NCBI GenBank assembly: GCA_009746045.1
Contig: RPFO01000497.1
Coordinates: 302,501 to 330,000 of the forward strand
Direction: 5' to 3'
DNA: 27,500 nt
Source: Mesostigma viride
Lineage: Eukaryota; Streptophyta; Mesostigmatophyceae; Mesostigmatales; Mesostigmataceae
In this document: in pieces, positions 1 through 9,460 of the stretch
Layout of the letters: every line of letters begins with the position of its first letter
Position numbering within the stretch: the first letter of the stretch is position 1
Made by a program: the position numbers and the translations under genes
Notes under the pieces: model-generated
Told to the model about the DNA's origin: nothing
Seen by the model: the letters and a program-made list of their open reading frames with translations, nothing else
Database searches by the model: none

Positions 1-408
1 GGATGATTTTGCTGGCTGCTGCAAGGCTACGGTTTTCTTGACAGGCTACATTGTCAGTAGTCGTCCGTGTGGAGCCGGATTGGTTACCGTAAATGGATGG
101 CTCGGGCGGGGTATTTTGTTTCTTGGCATCTGGTTGTTTCTTCAGAGTTCTCGGGCATTTATAGAGGTCTTCTCTGGGCGAGCAACGGGGAAGTGCCATT
201 CCATCATCTCGCTAAGATCAGTTTTTAACAAGGTGTCTCCCAGCGAAGGTTTTATGTGCCTACGGGGGTGTGATAAGCTGTTTGTGTAATGAGTTGTAAT
301 GTAATAAGCTTGGGCTCACAAACCAGGTCTGCTCTGGGGGTAGTCCTGACGTTGACTCACATATGATCGCCCGCTTCGCCTTGCTGAAACTGATATTCCT
401 TCACACAG
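1..408. other. No gene identified; possible intron of the gene ending at 563
   Basis: No open frame here has convincing composition or a recognisable domain. If 409-563 is a terminal exon, this stretch would be, at least in its right part, the preceding intron ending in TTCACACAG at 400-408. No upstream exon could be located, so the rest of that gene probably lies left of the window. Confidence 0.3.
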
Positions 409-563
409 GGAAATACATCACGCCTTCCGTGGTGGCAGGCGCCAAGAAATCAGAAGGTGACGGAGGGAAGCAGGCGGCGGCAGCCCCGTCGTTGTCAGCC
501 CCACCACCGAAGAAGCCAAAGATAGAAGGCACTGGTGGCTTTGGAAATTTTAGCAACTGGTGA
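409..563 (+). CDS. Probable 3'-terminal exon of an unidentified nuclear protein
   Basis: An open frame follows a good splice acceptor (pyrimidine-rich TTCACACAG ending at 408) and reads about 50 residues to a TGA at 561-563. The peptide has an Ala/Pro-rich low-complexity stretch, then a basic patch PPKKPKIE that could be a nuclear localisation signal, and ends in GGFGNFSNW. A short Gly-Phe-rich end closed by an aromatic residue looks like a conserved C-terminal tag, but the family was not recognised. The sequence shows the acceptor, the frame and the composition. That this is a last exon is inference. The open frame continues upstream to an ATG at 363, so an intronless 66-residue reading is possible but less likely. 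Confidence 0.4.
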
Positions 564-802
564 ATGATTCTGTGGCAGCCTCATGTGGTGTACAATACAT
601 CATGCATATTGTATATACCGTGACACTGGGATTGGTGTGTGGTTATCTGGGGCTCTCGGAAGCCGGGTTTGATACAGCTGGCCAGCGTCAATGTCGTCTT
701 AAGAATGCAGCCAGATTTGAGCATGTCAATGCTGCGCCAGGGTGGCCCCGATGGGGTCAGTTTGCAAAATTATAAGTGTCTGCTTGTGTTAACCCTGGGC
801 AG
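564..802. other. No feature recognised
   Basis: Probable 3' flank of the exon ending at 563. The short open frames that overlap here have no recognisable content. Confidence 0.3.
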
Positions 803-862
803 ACGCCCATATCTCAAGGAGACAACCAGCGCAGGCCAGAAATCGGGAGCACGCCCATATCT
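803..862 (+). repeat. 36-nt fragment of the RT-LINE flanked by a 12-bp direct repeat
   Basis: ACGCCCATATCT occurs at 803-814 and again at 851-862. Between them lie 36 nt (815-850) starting CAAGGAGACAACCAGCGCAG. This segment recurs at 2042-2077 and, on the minus strand, around 17810-17845 inside the RT-LINE copy; a partial match lies near 7230-7265. The direct repeat looks like a target-site duplication around an extremely short retrotransposed piece, though a small templated insertion is also possible. Confidence 0.5.
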
Positions 863-1027
863 AACCCCAGTCATCCCATCCCAGTCATCCCACTATTAAT
901 GTTAGAGAAGCGTCACACAGTCTGTCCCATTGGGGAGCCGCAGAGGATTGACCCTTAGGATGATGGCATAAGCAGCGTTGCTAATGTCCCTGTCCGGGCA
1001 GATAGAATTGCTAGTGCTTATAGAATA
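863..1027. other. No feature recognised
   Basis: No coding or RNA feature seen. 912-945 contains CCCATTGGGGAG, faintly like the third-type LINE 3' end at 12697-12740, but the match is too short to call. Confidence 0.2.
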
Positions 1028-1563
1028 GTTGTCTCACTTAATATTAGTAATAATAATAATAGTAATAATAATAATAATAAATCTCTGGGTTGGTCTTGTG
1101 GCGGATGTAGTTGGGCCACTGATCGCGGCGTTGCTGCTGCTGGGCTGGCATCAGGTCGTCGTCAAGCGACCAGGAGGTGTTCACCAGCTTCTTGCGGCGA
1201 GAGAGGAACCGAACTCGGGCTGTGATATCGCTGAAGGCCTGAAGACCACTGGAGGGGGCCCAGCCTTGTCCCGTGGGTGGGGCAGGCGGTAGGCGCCCTG
1301 CAGTGTCGCACATGGCAGCTCCATGCACACCAAGAGATGTTTCTTCAGCTCGTAGAGAAGACAGTCTGGGGTCTCCTCCGGCTGCATGTCAAAGCGTCTG
1401 AGGATGACCCGGTAGCGGTGACGGTCGCGGTCAGCGGCCTCGCGGCGCGCGTGTCGATCATCCAGCTCCTGGATCGAGCTAGTGGTGGTGATGGCGCTGG
1501 TGGTAGAGGTTGCCTCACTTAGCTAGTATGGCGGTGGTGGTAGAGGTTGTCTCACTTAGTATT
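1028..1563 (-). mobile_element. Truncated non-LTR insertion: diverged ORF1 fragment with (ATT)n tail and 18-bp TSD
   Basis: An 18-bp direct repeat, GTTGTCTCACTTARTATT, lies at 1028-1045 and 1546-1563 with one mismatch and brackets about 500 bp. On the minus strand the insert ends in an (ATT)n tail (1046-1081) placed directly after a coding fragment. The peptide pieces VILRRFDMQPEETPDCLLYE and SLDDDLMPAQQQQRRDQWP align with the ORF1-like protein of the copy at 20424-21799 (NVIVKHFDPLQDETSE and TLDDDLTLTQQQRRRELWP). A frameshift separates them near 1230-1260. The divergence and the (ATT)n tail set this copy apart from the 2-kb family elsewhere in the window. The retrotransposon fragment itself is well supported; its exact family is not. 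Confidence 0.75.
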
Positions 1564-2041
1564 TTTTATCATTATTCTTCAATCATGCACATGCATGCGG
1601 TATACAGAAATTGATAGAAATAAGGACGCTGCAGCAGCAACTGCATATCAATAATGCTTGTCCGAGTGAGCCAGCGGTCATAGTGCACTTTTCTCATGAA
1701 TGGATAGTGCACCCTCAGACGCACAGTAGATGCCAGAATATCCTAGTGAGTAGTCATGCAACTGCAGCTGTGGCAGCGCCATCGGGCGTGAGGGAAGATA
1801 GCTGTCCAGATCGAGTCGGACCTGCCCCCTTCTCATTGTGCAACACGGGATGTAAATTAAGCTATTAGAACTGCTTCGTGTATATCAATCACGTAACGTG
1901 TGTGCTAACTTTCACGTTATAACACGGTTTTCGGCTGAGCCCATTTGCGGTTAAGAACCAAGGGGTCGAAGAAAGGGCGAAGCCAAAAAAGTAGACACGC
2001 TGAGACGATTTCCATTGGCGTCTACTAATTGGACGATATGC
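1564..2041. other. No feature recognised
   Basis: Several short open frames overlap here without recognisable content. Nothing in them resembles the repeats described elsewhere in the window. Confidence 0.3.
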
Positions 2042-2109
2042 ATCAAGGAGACAACCAGCGCAGGCCAGAACTCGGGAGAATCCGGACCATGGTAGCTTGA
2101 GCCTGCCGT
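2042..2109 (+). mobile_element. Fragment of the RT-LINE (region downstream of the RT)
   Basis: These 68 nt match the minus strand of about 17770-17850 nearly base for base, starting ATCAAGGAGACAACCAGCGC and ending GGTAGCTTGAGCCTGCCGT. In the longer copy the segment lies after the RT C-terminal region and before the 3' end. No target duplication was found. Confidence 0.6.
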
Positions 2110-2474
2110 TATCTTGTCCGCGTGTTCGAGTCGTTCAGGATGATGAAGATGAATGGTGGTGGAAATGTGTAGCCTTGTGCATCAAGAAGTTATAGCTGGC
2201 TTACGTGTACAGCGACTAGATGACCTAGACGGTGGGGCCGGAAACAGCATGCTTGATCAGGGCGTGTGTTTCGAGCCTAACTGGCCGGGAGTGTCTAGTG
2301 GTGAGCACCATTGCTGCGATCGCTCTCCCACCATTTACGAGGAAATACCCGCAAATGCAAAACCACTGAAAAGGTCTAGCTGTACATATCTTGGCGCAAA
2401 ACTCCCGACTGTGCGGCGAGGACTTACGCTTGCGAAGATGCGCAAATTATTTGGATGGATGGGTTAGTGGGTAG
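2110..2474. other. No recognised gene; one 104-codon open frame
   Basis: An open frame at 2153-2467 (+) begins MVVEMCSLVHQEVIAGLRVQ. It matches no family recognised here and runs into the tetranucleotide array, so it is probably chance. Confidence 0.2.
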
Positions 2475-2791
2475 GTGGGTGGGTGGGTGGGTGCCGGGGT
2501 GGGTGGGTGGGTGGGTGGGTGGGTGGGTGGGTGGGTGGGTGGGTGGGTGGGTGGGTGGGTGGGTGGGTGGGTGGGTGGGTGGGTGGGTGGGTGGGTGGGT
2601 GGGTGGGTGGGTGGGTGGGTGGGTGGGTGGGTGGGTGGGTGGGTGCGTGGGTGGGTGGGTGGGTGGGTGGGTGGGTGGGTGGGTGGGTGGGTGGGTGGGT
2701 GGGTGGGTGGGTGGGTGGGTGGGTGGGTGGGTGGGTGGGTGGGTGGGTGGGTGGGTGGGTGGGTGGGTGGGTGGGTGGGTGGGTGGTGGGT
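2475..2791 (+). repeat. (GGTG)n tetranucleotide array
   Basis: About 315 bp of GGGT/GGTG repeats with only a few interruptions (near 2491-2497, 2645-2646 and 2786). The G-rich strand has runs of three G every four bases and could form stacked G-quadruplexes. All three frames read as Trp-Val-Gly-Gly repeats, which is an artefact of the repeat and not protein evidence. Confidence 0.95.
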
Positions 2792-3948
2792 CGCTAAAAT
2801 GAAGGTCTAGGTATTTACCAGGGTTGGGCGTAAAAGGGATCGGGGGTTAACGCAACGTAAACGTGTAAACATGTAAAAAGGCGGAAAGGCCGGTGACGTG
2901 TAGGAGCGTAATGTACATCGTGTAACTTTGGCTTCGTGCGTAGCGTAATTACACACACGTAACAAAACGAGGTTTACAAGTTAATTAAGTAAATATGTTG
3001 CCGCATGAAATCTTATTATTTCCCCCCTTCAACTTACTATTCATCGCAGCATGTAGCCCCCTGGGACTACGTATTCCTGGCAGCTTATCACTTTGCCGCA
3101 GAGGCGCAGACCCGTGGTCTAAGGCCTAGGTATCGAGTCAGTCGACAACAAAAAGGGATCGGCAAGACGTCGATGCGCAAAAAACTAAGGCTGTCTAAAG
3201 CCAGGTCGACTTCAACGGCAGGATCCAGTCATGGGCGAACACCTATAATCCCACGTCATATGTCCTCCTCGACCCCCAGCCAGCCGGCAGTTTTCCTTGA
3301 CTAGTTCGTTTGCGGCCGCTATTCAGCTACTGGGGACGAGGGCAAGCAAAATTGCGCGAGCTCTTTCTGCGTGGAATGGACTGATTCCGCTGACCAACGC
3401 TGTAGTGACGTTTTCTCAACTCCGTGGACCGTTGGCGGTCCAGCGATATCACCGATCATAGAAAAGCCAAAGTTAGTGTACTGGATAGCACGTACCGACG
3501 TCAGATGTTCGGAATCTGATCGGCAGGATGGCAGCTGACGTGTTGAAACGCTTTATTAGTGTGCATGGAACACTTTCTCGCGAGGTCTCAGTGAGCCAGT
3601 CCGTCAGTCGTCCCCCGACAGCTAAGACAGTCATTTTGCAACGCACACTCCACCGTGTGCACCCTTATACATAATTACGCTACGGTAGCTGGACTGCGCC
3701 CATGCATTGGCTGCGCCATGCACGCAACCGCCAACCAGACCGAGCAGAAGTCTTGCCACAATCCTAAGTTAACTTGCGTTCGCAACGTAATTCGCAAACC
3801 CCTCTGGTGCCCAGAGCACTCTACTACTTGTTAGTTCACTAGTTAGTTAGTTGAATCCCACGCCAGTGAATACCACGCGTTAGTTCACTAGTAGATAATC
3901 GGAATCTTCCAACGGCCGCGGCATTGTGCCAAAGTACCAGCAGCATTC
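2792..3948. other. Intergenic stretch without a recognised feature
   Basis: About 1.15 kb. One 99-codon open frame (3005-3304, +) has no recognisable domain. GTTAGTTCACTAG occurs twice (3831-3843 and 3879-3891) as a small direct duplication. Confidence 0.3.
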
Positions 3949-4016
3949 AGTGTCATGGCCCTCGGCCTTTCCAAATCTCTGCTGCCCACGTGGGGCGTGG
4001 GCACTGGGCAACAACA
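3949..4016 (+). repeat. Dispersed repeat shared with the upstream region of the second CHRD gene
   Basis: This sequence matches 15489-15554 closely (AGTGTCATGGCCCTCRGCCT, then TTTCCAAATCTCTGCTGCCC). Both copies can be read as a short peptide beginning MAL(G/S)LSKSLLP. An inverted partial copy lies at 4210-4245. Confidence 0.7.
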
Positions 4017-4209
4017 CAAACCGCAGGCAGGCGGCAGCAACGCTGCAAGCCTGCAACGCTAATGTCTTGATTCTGATGCTGAACATCGGAGCGACCCGCA
4101 ATGCATGGCAGCACGAGGGCACGCCACCGATGCCTGGCAGCACGAAGTTGCCACTCGAGCGCAGGCCGTGCTCTGCAACGCTACAGTAGGTTCCAGGTGG
4201 GCTTCACCT

Positions 4210-4245
4210 GTTGTTGTTGTTCTTGTTGCCCACGCCGCACATGGG
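4210..4245 (-). repeat. Inverted partial copy of the same dispersed repeat
   Basis: The reverse complement reads GCCCATGTGCGGCGTGGGCA followed by an ACAAGAACAACAAC run, which matches 15526-15561. Together with 3949-4016 it forms inverted ends about 190 bp apart, as in a small TIR or foldback element. Confidence 0.6.
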
Positions 4246-4354
4246 CTTCACCTGGAATTGGGAACAGCTGAAGATTAGACTAGCCCGGTGGGTCCGAGTC
4301 TCCGAGAGCTGGGTCCAGTGTTTTTTTTAAGGTTTTCGTTACTAGTGGCGCTAG

Positions 4355-4452
4355 GCCACTTGTGGCGTTTCGAACTATGAAAACTTGAGTTTACTCGGCC
4401 AATGTGTGGCTTTAAGCCAATTAAAATTGGGCTTGGCACGGCCACGTGTGGC
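4355..4452. repeat. Evenly spaced short palindromes (first block)
   Basis: Three imperfect palindromes of the form GCCA..TGTGGC start at 4355, 4398 and 4441, exactly 43 bp apart, for example GCCACTTGTGGC and GCCACGTGTGGC. The sequence between them is not conserved. The block resumes at 5031-5235 after a MITE and unrelated sequence. Confidence 0.55.
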
Positions 4453-4517
4453 GGGCTGGCTTTTTGGTGCAGCAAATGACCCTACCGGCAGCGGGGTCAG
4501 CGCGGCGCGGCGCCGTA

Positions 4518-4675
4518 CTGGCATTCCAAGTTCAAAGTAGTTCAGAATAGTATGTTTAATTATCTTAAGTTCAAACTAGTAGAATTTAGTATAATCATTC
4601 ACGCCTTAAGTTAGGTTCACGCCTGAAGTTGGGTTGACCAAAAACCTCGAACCCAACTTAAGGCGTGAATGCCTG
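4518..4675 (+). mobile_element. Mariner-like MITE, 158 bp, flanked by TA
   Basis: The ends read TA-CTGGCATTC and GAATGCCTG-TA, so short inverted termini are flanked by the TA typical of Tc1/mariner target sites. Inside is a large inverted repeat built on CACGCCTTAAGTTGGGTT. The interior (4525-4600) is the reverse complement of 13810-13890, so this is a second, shorter member of the element at 13727-13961. It has no coding capacity. Confidence 0.75.
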
Positions 4676-4679
4676 TACA

Positions 4680-5030
4680 CAAGGCGGGCGAGCGTCTCCG
4701 TCTCAGGCATCGGCGCCGGGCGTACTTGGTAAATTAAAACGATTACTGTAGTGCCGAAAGTCGAAACACATTAGTCAATGCAGTACAGTACTGTATGGCT
4801 GGCGAGTGACGTAATAACTGAGGCGCCAGCCGCCAGGCCGCCAGCCAGCTGAAGCCTGAAAAGTGAAAATGCACACAAGCTGCAGTCTGCACAGTGCACT
4901 CTGGTCTCTGGCAGCGGGCCACTTGCCACTTGGCACTTGGCCGGGCTCTACGTACATGCACTATGCAGTCAGTAAGTCAGTCAGTCATAGTAGTACTCAT
5001 AGTAGTTCTAGTACTGGGGAGGCTTGTGGC
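4680..5030. other. No gene recognised
   Basis: The short open frames on both strands have no recognisable content. A CAGTCAGTAAGTCAGTCAGTC run lies near 4967-4987. Confidence 0.3.
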
Positions 5031-5235
5031 GGAACGCCGGCCGGAAGACCGGCTGACACCGCCAATTGTGGCGTAACCTGTACTAGAGTGAACTTCAGGC
5101 ACGGCCACCCTGTGGCGAAACGAAACTACAAAGTAGAACAGCACGGCCAAATTGTGGCTTCTTGGGTGCCCTGTCAAAGTGGGTGGCACCGCCACATTTT
5201 GCCAAAAAAAGTGCCACACCGCCACATTTGGCGGC
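5031..5235. repeat. Evenly spaced short palindromes (second block)
   Basis: Palindromic units at 5061 (GCCAATTGTGGC), 5104 (GCCACCCTGTGGC), 5146 (GCCAAATTGTGGC), 5191 and 5221 are 43, 42, 45 and 30 bp apart, with a half unit near 5031. Spacers differ in sequence. The unit and the spacing match the block at 4355-4452. Confidence 0.55.
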
Positions 5236-5529
5236 ATATCGCCACTAAAAAAAACACTGGCTGGGTCGACTCCAATCAGTACTAACTATCAAGTAGATCT
5301 GCAGAAGAGAGTTATTATTCAGCTGCTGAAAAGAGGCACTTGTGTCAGTGTTCGTTTTCCATCATACTCAGCTGTTGCCTTGCTAACTAGTCAACGTGGC
5401 GAGCTACTGATTTCAAAACATTGCATTATCATGCGTGTCGTCCACTCGTGCCACAATTTCAGCGACATTGTTGCTGAAATGGGATCATGGCCCATCGACG
5501 TGGTCATCTCCGGTATCCCAATCCGAGGG

Positions 5530-5537
5530 TTTAAAAG
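5530..5537 (+). promoter_or_regulatory. TATA-like box of the first CHRD gene
   Basis: TTTAAAAG lies 39 nt before the first ATG. With the usual 25-30 nt spacing, transcription would start near 5562, giving a very short leader. No equally clear box is seen before the second CHRD gene. Confidence 0.4.
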
Positions 5538-5576
5538 GCAAGAGGATGAAGACGTAATTCATTTCCTGCACGTGCC

Positions 5577-6676
5577 ATGCGTATGACAATGGCGCCAAAC
5601 GTCCTGGTTGCCGCCATTGTCCTTGTCTTGGCGTTGCAGGCCTGCAACGCCCTGCATACCTCCGACGGGTACATCTTTGGTGCCGCCCTCACCGGCGCCA
5701 AAGAAGTTCCGCCCGTGGAAAATAACGCCGGCGGGGTGGTGACATTTCAAGTCAAGAACGATGGCCGCCGCCTTTTTGTCGAGGTACATCGGACTTCCCG
5801 TCTCGTTACGTTTTGCTTTTTTCTATTCTTCCTGCTCGATACATGTCTGACCCATTTATGACGGTACTTCGTACTGACAGTTAATTCTAGTGCACCATTC
5901 TCTATCCATGACTACAATTGTTTCCTTTTTCCCTTGCATCACAGTTCTGGCTCTTCAACATCTTCGGCGTGACGCAGGCCCACATCCATTGCGGGGCCCC
6001 CGGTACCAACGGCCCTGTCGTCGCATTTGTCTGGCCCGGCGTGGATGCCACGTCAGCCGTCAGCGCGGGGGATGCTATGGTAGGCTCCTGCTCATTGATG
6101 TTGTGTCCGCATGTGACTTCCCTGCTTGCAAACCAACTTACTTAAAAAATGGTTACATTATCTTCGGCGAGCTATTACAAAAACTCAGTGATGGCAGGCT
6201 GTGTTGGTACACGCTTTCAACGTCTGTGACTGCGGCTTGGATGGGTAGCTAAAAGAAGCTATTGAGATGCAAGAATATGGCGGGTTTTACTCCTGCGCAG
6301 TTGGCTATGATACGCTAACCATGAATGACATTGGCAGTTCAGTTTCATTCTCCGCAAGAGGAACCTAAACTAGCACGTGCTAATTGCCCTTGGTTCGGTG
6401 TGTGTGCTTGCCTTTTGTGTGCAGGATGTGCCCTACCTGGACAAGGTGGGCTACGGCAAGCTCGGCTATGGCTCGTTCGATGACCTACACACGATTGACG
6501 AGGACAACCTGATCGTGGCGCAGCCGACCGCGTCCTGCCCCAACCCGCCCACCACGTTCAGGGAGCTGCTGGACCTGCTCAACTCGGGCAACGCCTACTT
6601 CAACGTGCACACCACGGCCAACCCGGCAGGAGCCGTGCGGGGAAACATTGCGCCAATTACCCCTGATTTCGATTAA
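5577..6676 (+). CDS. Secreted CHRD-domain protein (first paralog, three exons)
   Basis: Exons 5577-5783, 5945-6079 and 6425-6676 give 197 residues. Introns are GTACAT..CACAG (161 nt) and GTAGGC..TGCAG (345 nt), both phase 0. Residues 1-25 form a signal peptide with hydrophobic core LVAAIVLVLALQ and likely cleavage after CNA, so the product is probably exported. The rest is one CHRD domain, named after the chordin repeat: TSDGYIFGAALTGAKEVPPV at the N end, QAHIHCG near 81-86, GPVVAFVWPGVDA, and AYFNVHTTANPAGAVRGNI near the C end. C85 and C152 could form a disulphide. CHRD domains occur in chordin and in many bacterial and algal extracellular proteins; no enzymatic role is known. ATGs at 5583 and 5589 are alternative starts. 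The splice sites are supported by the paralog at 15683, whose introns lie at the same positions. Confidence 0.9.
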
Positions 6677-6733
6677 AGACGTGGCTATAGGTGCACATTC
6701 AATGTCTTTTATTTAAGGGCTGAGTTGGAGGCG

Positions 6734-6738
6734 TGTAA
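6734..6738 (+). terminator. TGTAA polyadenylation signal of the first CHRD gene
   Basis: TGTAA lies 58 nt after the TAA stop. This is the usual poly(A) signal of chlorophyte green algae, so it supports both the gene end and the tentative organism assignment. A pentamer can occur by chance. Confidence 0.45.
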
Positions 6739-6926
6739 CCCTGCTCTAGCGAGCGTATAATTTATGGCATGTGTGACAGTGACACATGCGGCATTAAGGG
6801 TACGGTGAGACAGAGTGTGTTAATTTTTGTGTTTCGATCCAAGCAGATGAGTAATATTTTTTTCATACAGGCGTGCATGTACGTAGACTAAAGATATCCG
6901 GGCTGTGGACACTTTATAGCTCACCA

Positions 6927-6959
6927 CGTGCGTGCGTGCGTGCGCGTGCGTGCGTGCAC
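6927..6959 (+). repeat. (GCGT)n alternating purine-pyrimidine tract
   Basis: Short GTGCGTGCGTGCG tract with a central GCGCG, of a type able to adopt Z-DNA. No coding content. Confidence 0.8.
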
Positions 6960-7353
6960 TGTATGTATGGGCCGGACGCGTGCGTACCGCAGAAGACTGT
7001 CCGCCCATCTTGTTGTTACGGGCAAAAACTGAATTTAACTGTGGTTTTTTATAGCTGCTGACCAGCTGGGTTCATTCATACGCCCCCTAGCTACTGGGGT
7101 ATGCGTAAATTATCATTCATCAGTACATTAATACATGTATGACAAATCATTCATGAATAGATGGTTGTCACCTTGATATTATTCTCATGGCATTAATAAA
7201 ATGAATATATTATTCTCAGTGCCATCTCCGATTAAGTCTGGCCTGCGCTGGTTGTCTCCTTGATACTATTCTCATGGCCTGCACTGGTTGTCCCATTGAT
7301 ATTTTTCTAATTAAAGTGCAAGATCGTTAAATTAATTAAGTAATTATGCAGTC
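6960..7353. other. Intergenic, with tandem relics of a dispersed motif
   Basis: Between the first CHRD gene and the ORF1-only insertion no gene is seen. Related units reading GGTTGTCNCCTTGATAYTAT, partly followed by TCTCATGG, occur near 7166-7191, 7248-7277 and 7287-7307. They resemble the minus strand of the RT-LINE segment at 17820-17850 and 815-850. Confidence 0.45.
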
Positions 7354-7365
7354 ATGGTCCACCAC

Positions 7366-9448
7366 GCATCCGGCATCCTTTTTTGGAAGACCAGCACACG
7401 AGCCACGAGCCATGAGGTAGCCATGGCTGACGGCGGAGCTCGTAACTTTCACGTTTGAGCACTGAATTCAGCCGTGATTATCACAATCGACGCGTCTTTC
7501 TACGACGCACATGCTGATATAATATTCCGAGGCTTTTATGCATTATTATGTCGAGCAAACGCAACTCGACGAATCGCAGTTTGGAAGCTGCGATGAGCCA
7601 AGCAAATGCGCCTGCAGCTCCGGCTGCAGCTTCGCCTCCCGGCCTCCGCAGGCCACGGTGACCCTAGCCAAGCGTTAGTGGTTCACTCCGATCCGCGGCC
7701 TCGCCATCGGCATCGCCAGACCCTAAACGCAGCCGCTCATCCTTTCCACGCGAACCGCGTTTCAAGCTCAAAACCTTCAATGTCGACCGACGATTACGAC
7801 TGGTACAGCATTGCCACGTGCACTGCTCTGGAGTGCATTTTCTACGGGGATTACGCCTCGCTCCTTGAGCTGTGCCTCCACCTTCACAGCATCAATCGTC
7901 TTCTCAATCCACATGGCCGCAGGCTTCAAAGCCGAGATCTGCTGCTGACGGGCCTCCACTACAACCGGCCTGACCTTCAGCACCTGATTCTCTGCTCACT
8001 CCTCACGAAGTCTGACGGTGAGATCTGGGCCCCCACCATCTCCGCAGCCACATACCACTCCATCCTCACGGAAGCCTTCTGAGTTCTGGAGCAGCACGTG
8101 ACCCCCCTTGCCGCAGATGTGGCGTGAATGGGCGGCACGCTGGCTACTGAGCTCCCTCACCTTTCTACCGGCCACCGTCACCTCCACTTCCACCCTCCTC
8201 GCCTCCACCTCCACTGCCACCTCCACCTCCACCGCCGACATCAAAGCCCAGCTCCTCGACATTGACCAGCGCCTTAAGGACAATGCAATCGCCATCGAGG
8301 TCCTGCAAAACGCCGCAGGCCTCACTGCCCAGGCGGTAAAGGACATTGCCGCCAAGCCAGCACCGGCTGGCCTGGCCGGCAATGCTCCTCCCATCCCGAC
8401 CTGGGCGGACTTGCACACCACCTCCACCACCTCCGCCGTCGCAGCACAGCTCCAGCGGCAGACGCTTCGGACCTCCGCGAGGAGGCTGAGCTCGCCAAGT
8501 GCAGCCTCAGCGCCATACTCAAGAACTTCGACGTACATGGTGGAAGGTGAGAATTCCGAGAAGCTTGCACGTGCGTTTGAGAGCAAAACTCCTTGCACGC
8601 ATGGGCCTTCTAGGTGAGATTAAGCTGACCGCCCACCGCCTCCCCCGCGCGCGGGGTAACTGAGGCAGGGGCGCCGGCCTCCGCGCTTCTTCTCATCTTT
8701 GAGAGCCCATCGGACAGGCTTTCGTTTCTCAGACGCCGCAAGCGGCTCGAGAACACTCCCTTCACCGTGGACAACGACTTGACCCTCAGTGGCGCAGCAA
8801 CAACGGCGTCGGGAGCTATGGCCGACCTACCTCCAGCTCCGGCAGACCAAGGCGGGCCAGCCGGTGCACCTGTGTACATGTACTGGAAGGGGGCGGCCAT
8901 CTACGTCGGCCACAAGCCCTGGCACGGGCCCCCCGGCCTCGACCACCGCGGCCCCAGCGACTCCAGACGCCCCAGCCTAGGGGAATACAGCAGCAGTAGT
9001 GTGGAATAGTTAGACCGTGGCCTTGTACATGCCCGCCTACTACAGGCACTATACCAGCTGAGGCCTACAGCATTTTTAGTCATGTACAAGTGTGCCTATG
9101 ATGAGCCACACTCCAGATCGGATGCCCAGCTTTGAATTTCATTATTATGCAGTGCCCATGCAGGGAGTCACTCTCTGCTGCATAAGACGCCATGCCTTAG
9201 CTCTTGTCTAGCCATGCATGCTGATCTTCCCCCCCACGACAGGCTCCCCCTTAGCTGGGCATAGCTTGATAGATCATGGGGCTGCAGGTGTCAGTGGGGC
9301 ACCTAGCTACTAGAGCAAGTGTCGTTTACATTCCCACCCTTGAAGGAAGTAGCTTAGAATGTATTTAAAGCCATATGCCCCTTCTCTGGGATATGTGCTA
9401 CATATTCTCCCAACGGAGTTATGTTACAATTCAATTCAATTCAATTCA
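7366..9448 (+). mobile_element. ORF1-only retroposon, complete insertion (copy A)
   Basis: The insert of about 2.08 kb is bracketed by a perfect 12-bp target duplication, ATGGTCCACCAC, at 7354-7365 and 9449-9460. It has a 5' region shared with the other copies (7400-7545 matches the reverse complements of 12075-12225 and 21800-21940), a decayed ORF1 (7548-9009), a 3' untranslated region matching the reverse complement of 10690-11100, the shared 3' stem-loop (CTCC 9407-9410, GGAG 9415-9418) and a (TTCAA)n tail. No reverse transcriptase or endonuclease sequence lies between the duplications. It inserted into an RT-LINE copy whose RT continues at 9461. Confidence 0.85.
7548..9009 (+). pseudogene. 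Decayed L1-ORF1-like protein gene of copy A
   Basis: The start MSSKR matches MTSKR of the copy at 21799 and MSKR at 12074. Homology then jumps between frames: LECIFYGDYASLLELCLHLH at about 7830-7890, EIWAPTIS near 8025, HVTPLAADVA near 8095, ALTAQAVKDIAAKPAPAGLA-like sequence near 8320-8370, and an RRM-like end ELWPTYLQLRQT near 8815-8850. An in-frame stop lies near 7660 and several frameshifts follow. In the intact layout the product is a nucleic-acid-binding partner of L1-type retrotransposition. This copy cannot make it. Confidence 0.75.
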
Positions 9449-9460
9449 ATGGTCCACCAC

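Noticed and set aside
2455-2810. Three overlapping Trp-Val-Gly-Gly open frames
   Set aside because: Artefact of the (GGTG)n repeat; all plus-strand frames are open for the same reason.
4355-5235. CRISPR-like array (short dyad repeats with variable spacers)
   Set aside because: Repeats are only 12-13 bp and degenerate, there are no cas genes, and the DNA is eukaryotic. Kept only as spaced palindromes.
8108-8617. Thr/Ser-rich 169-codon frame as an independent gene
   Set aside because: It is the shifted-frame middle of the decayed ORF1 in copy A.
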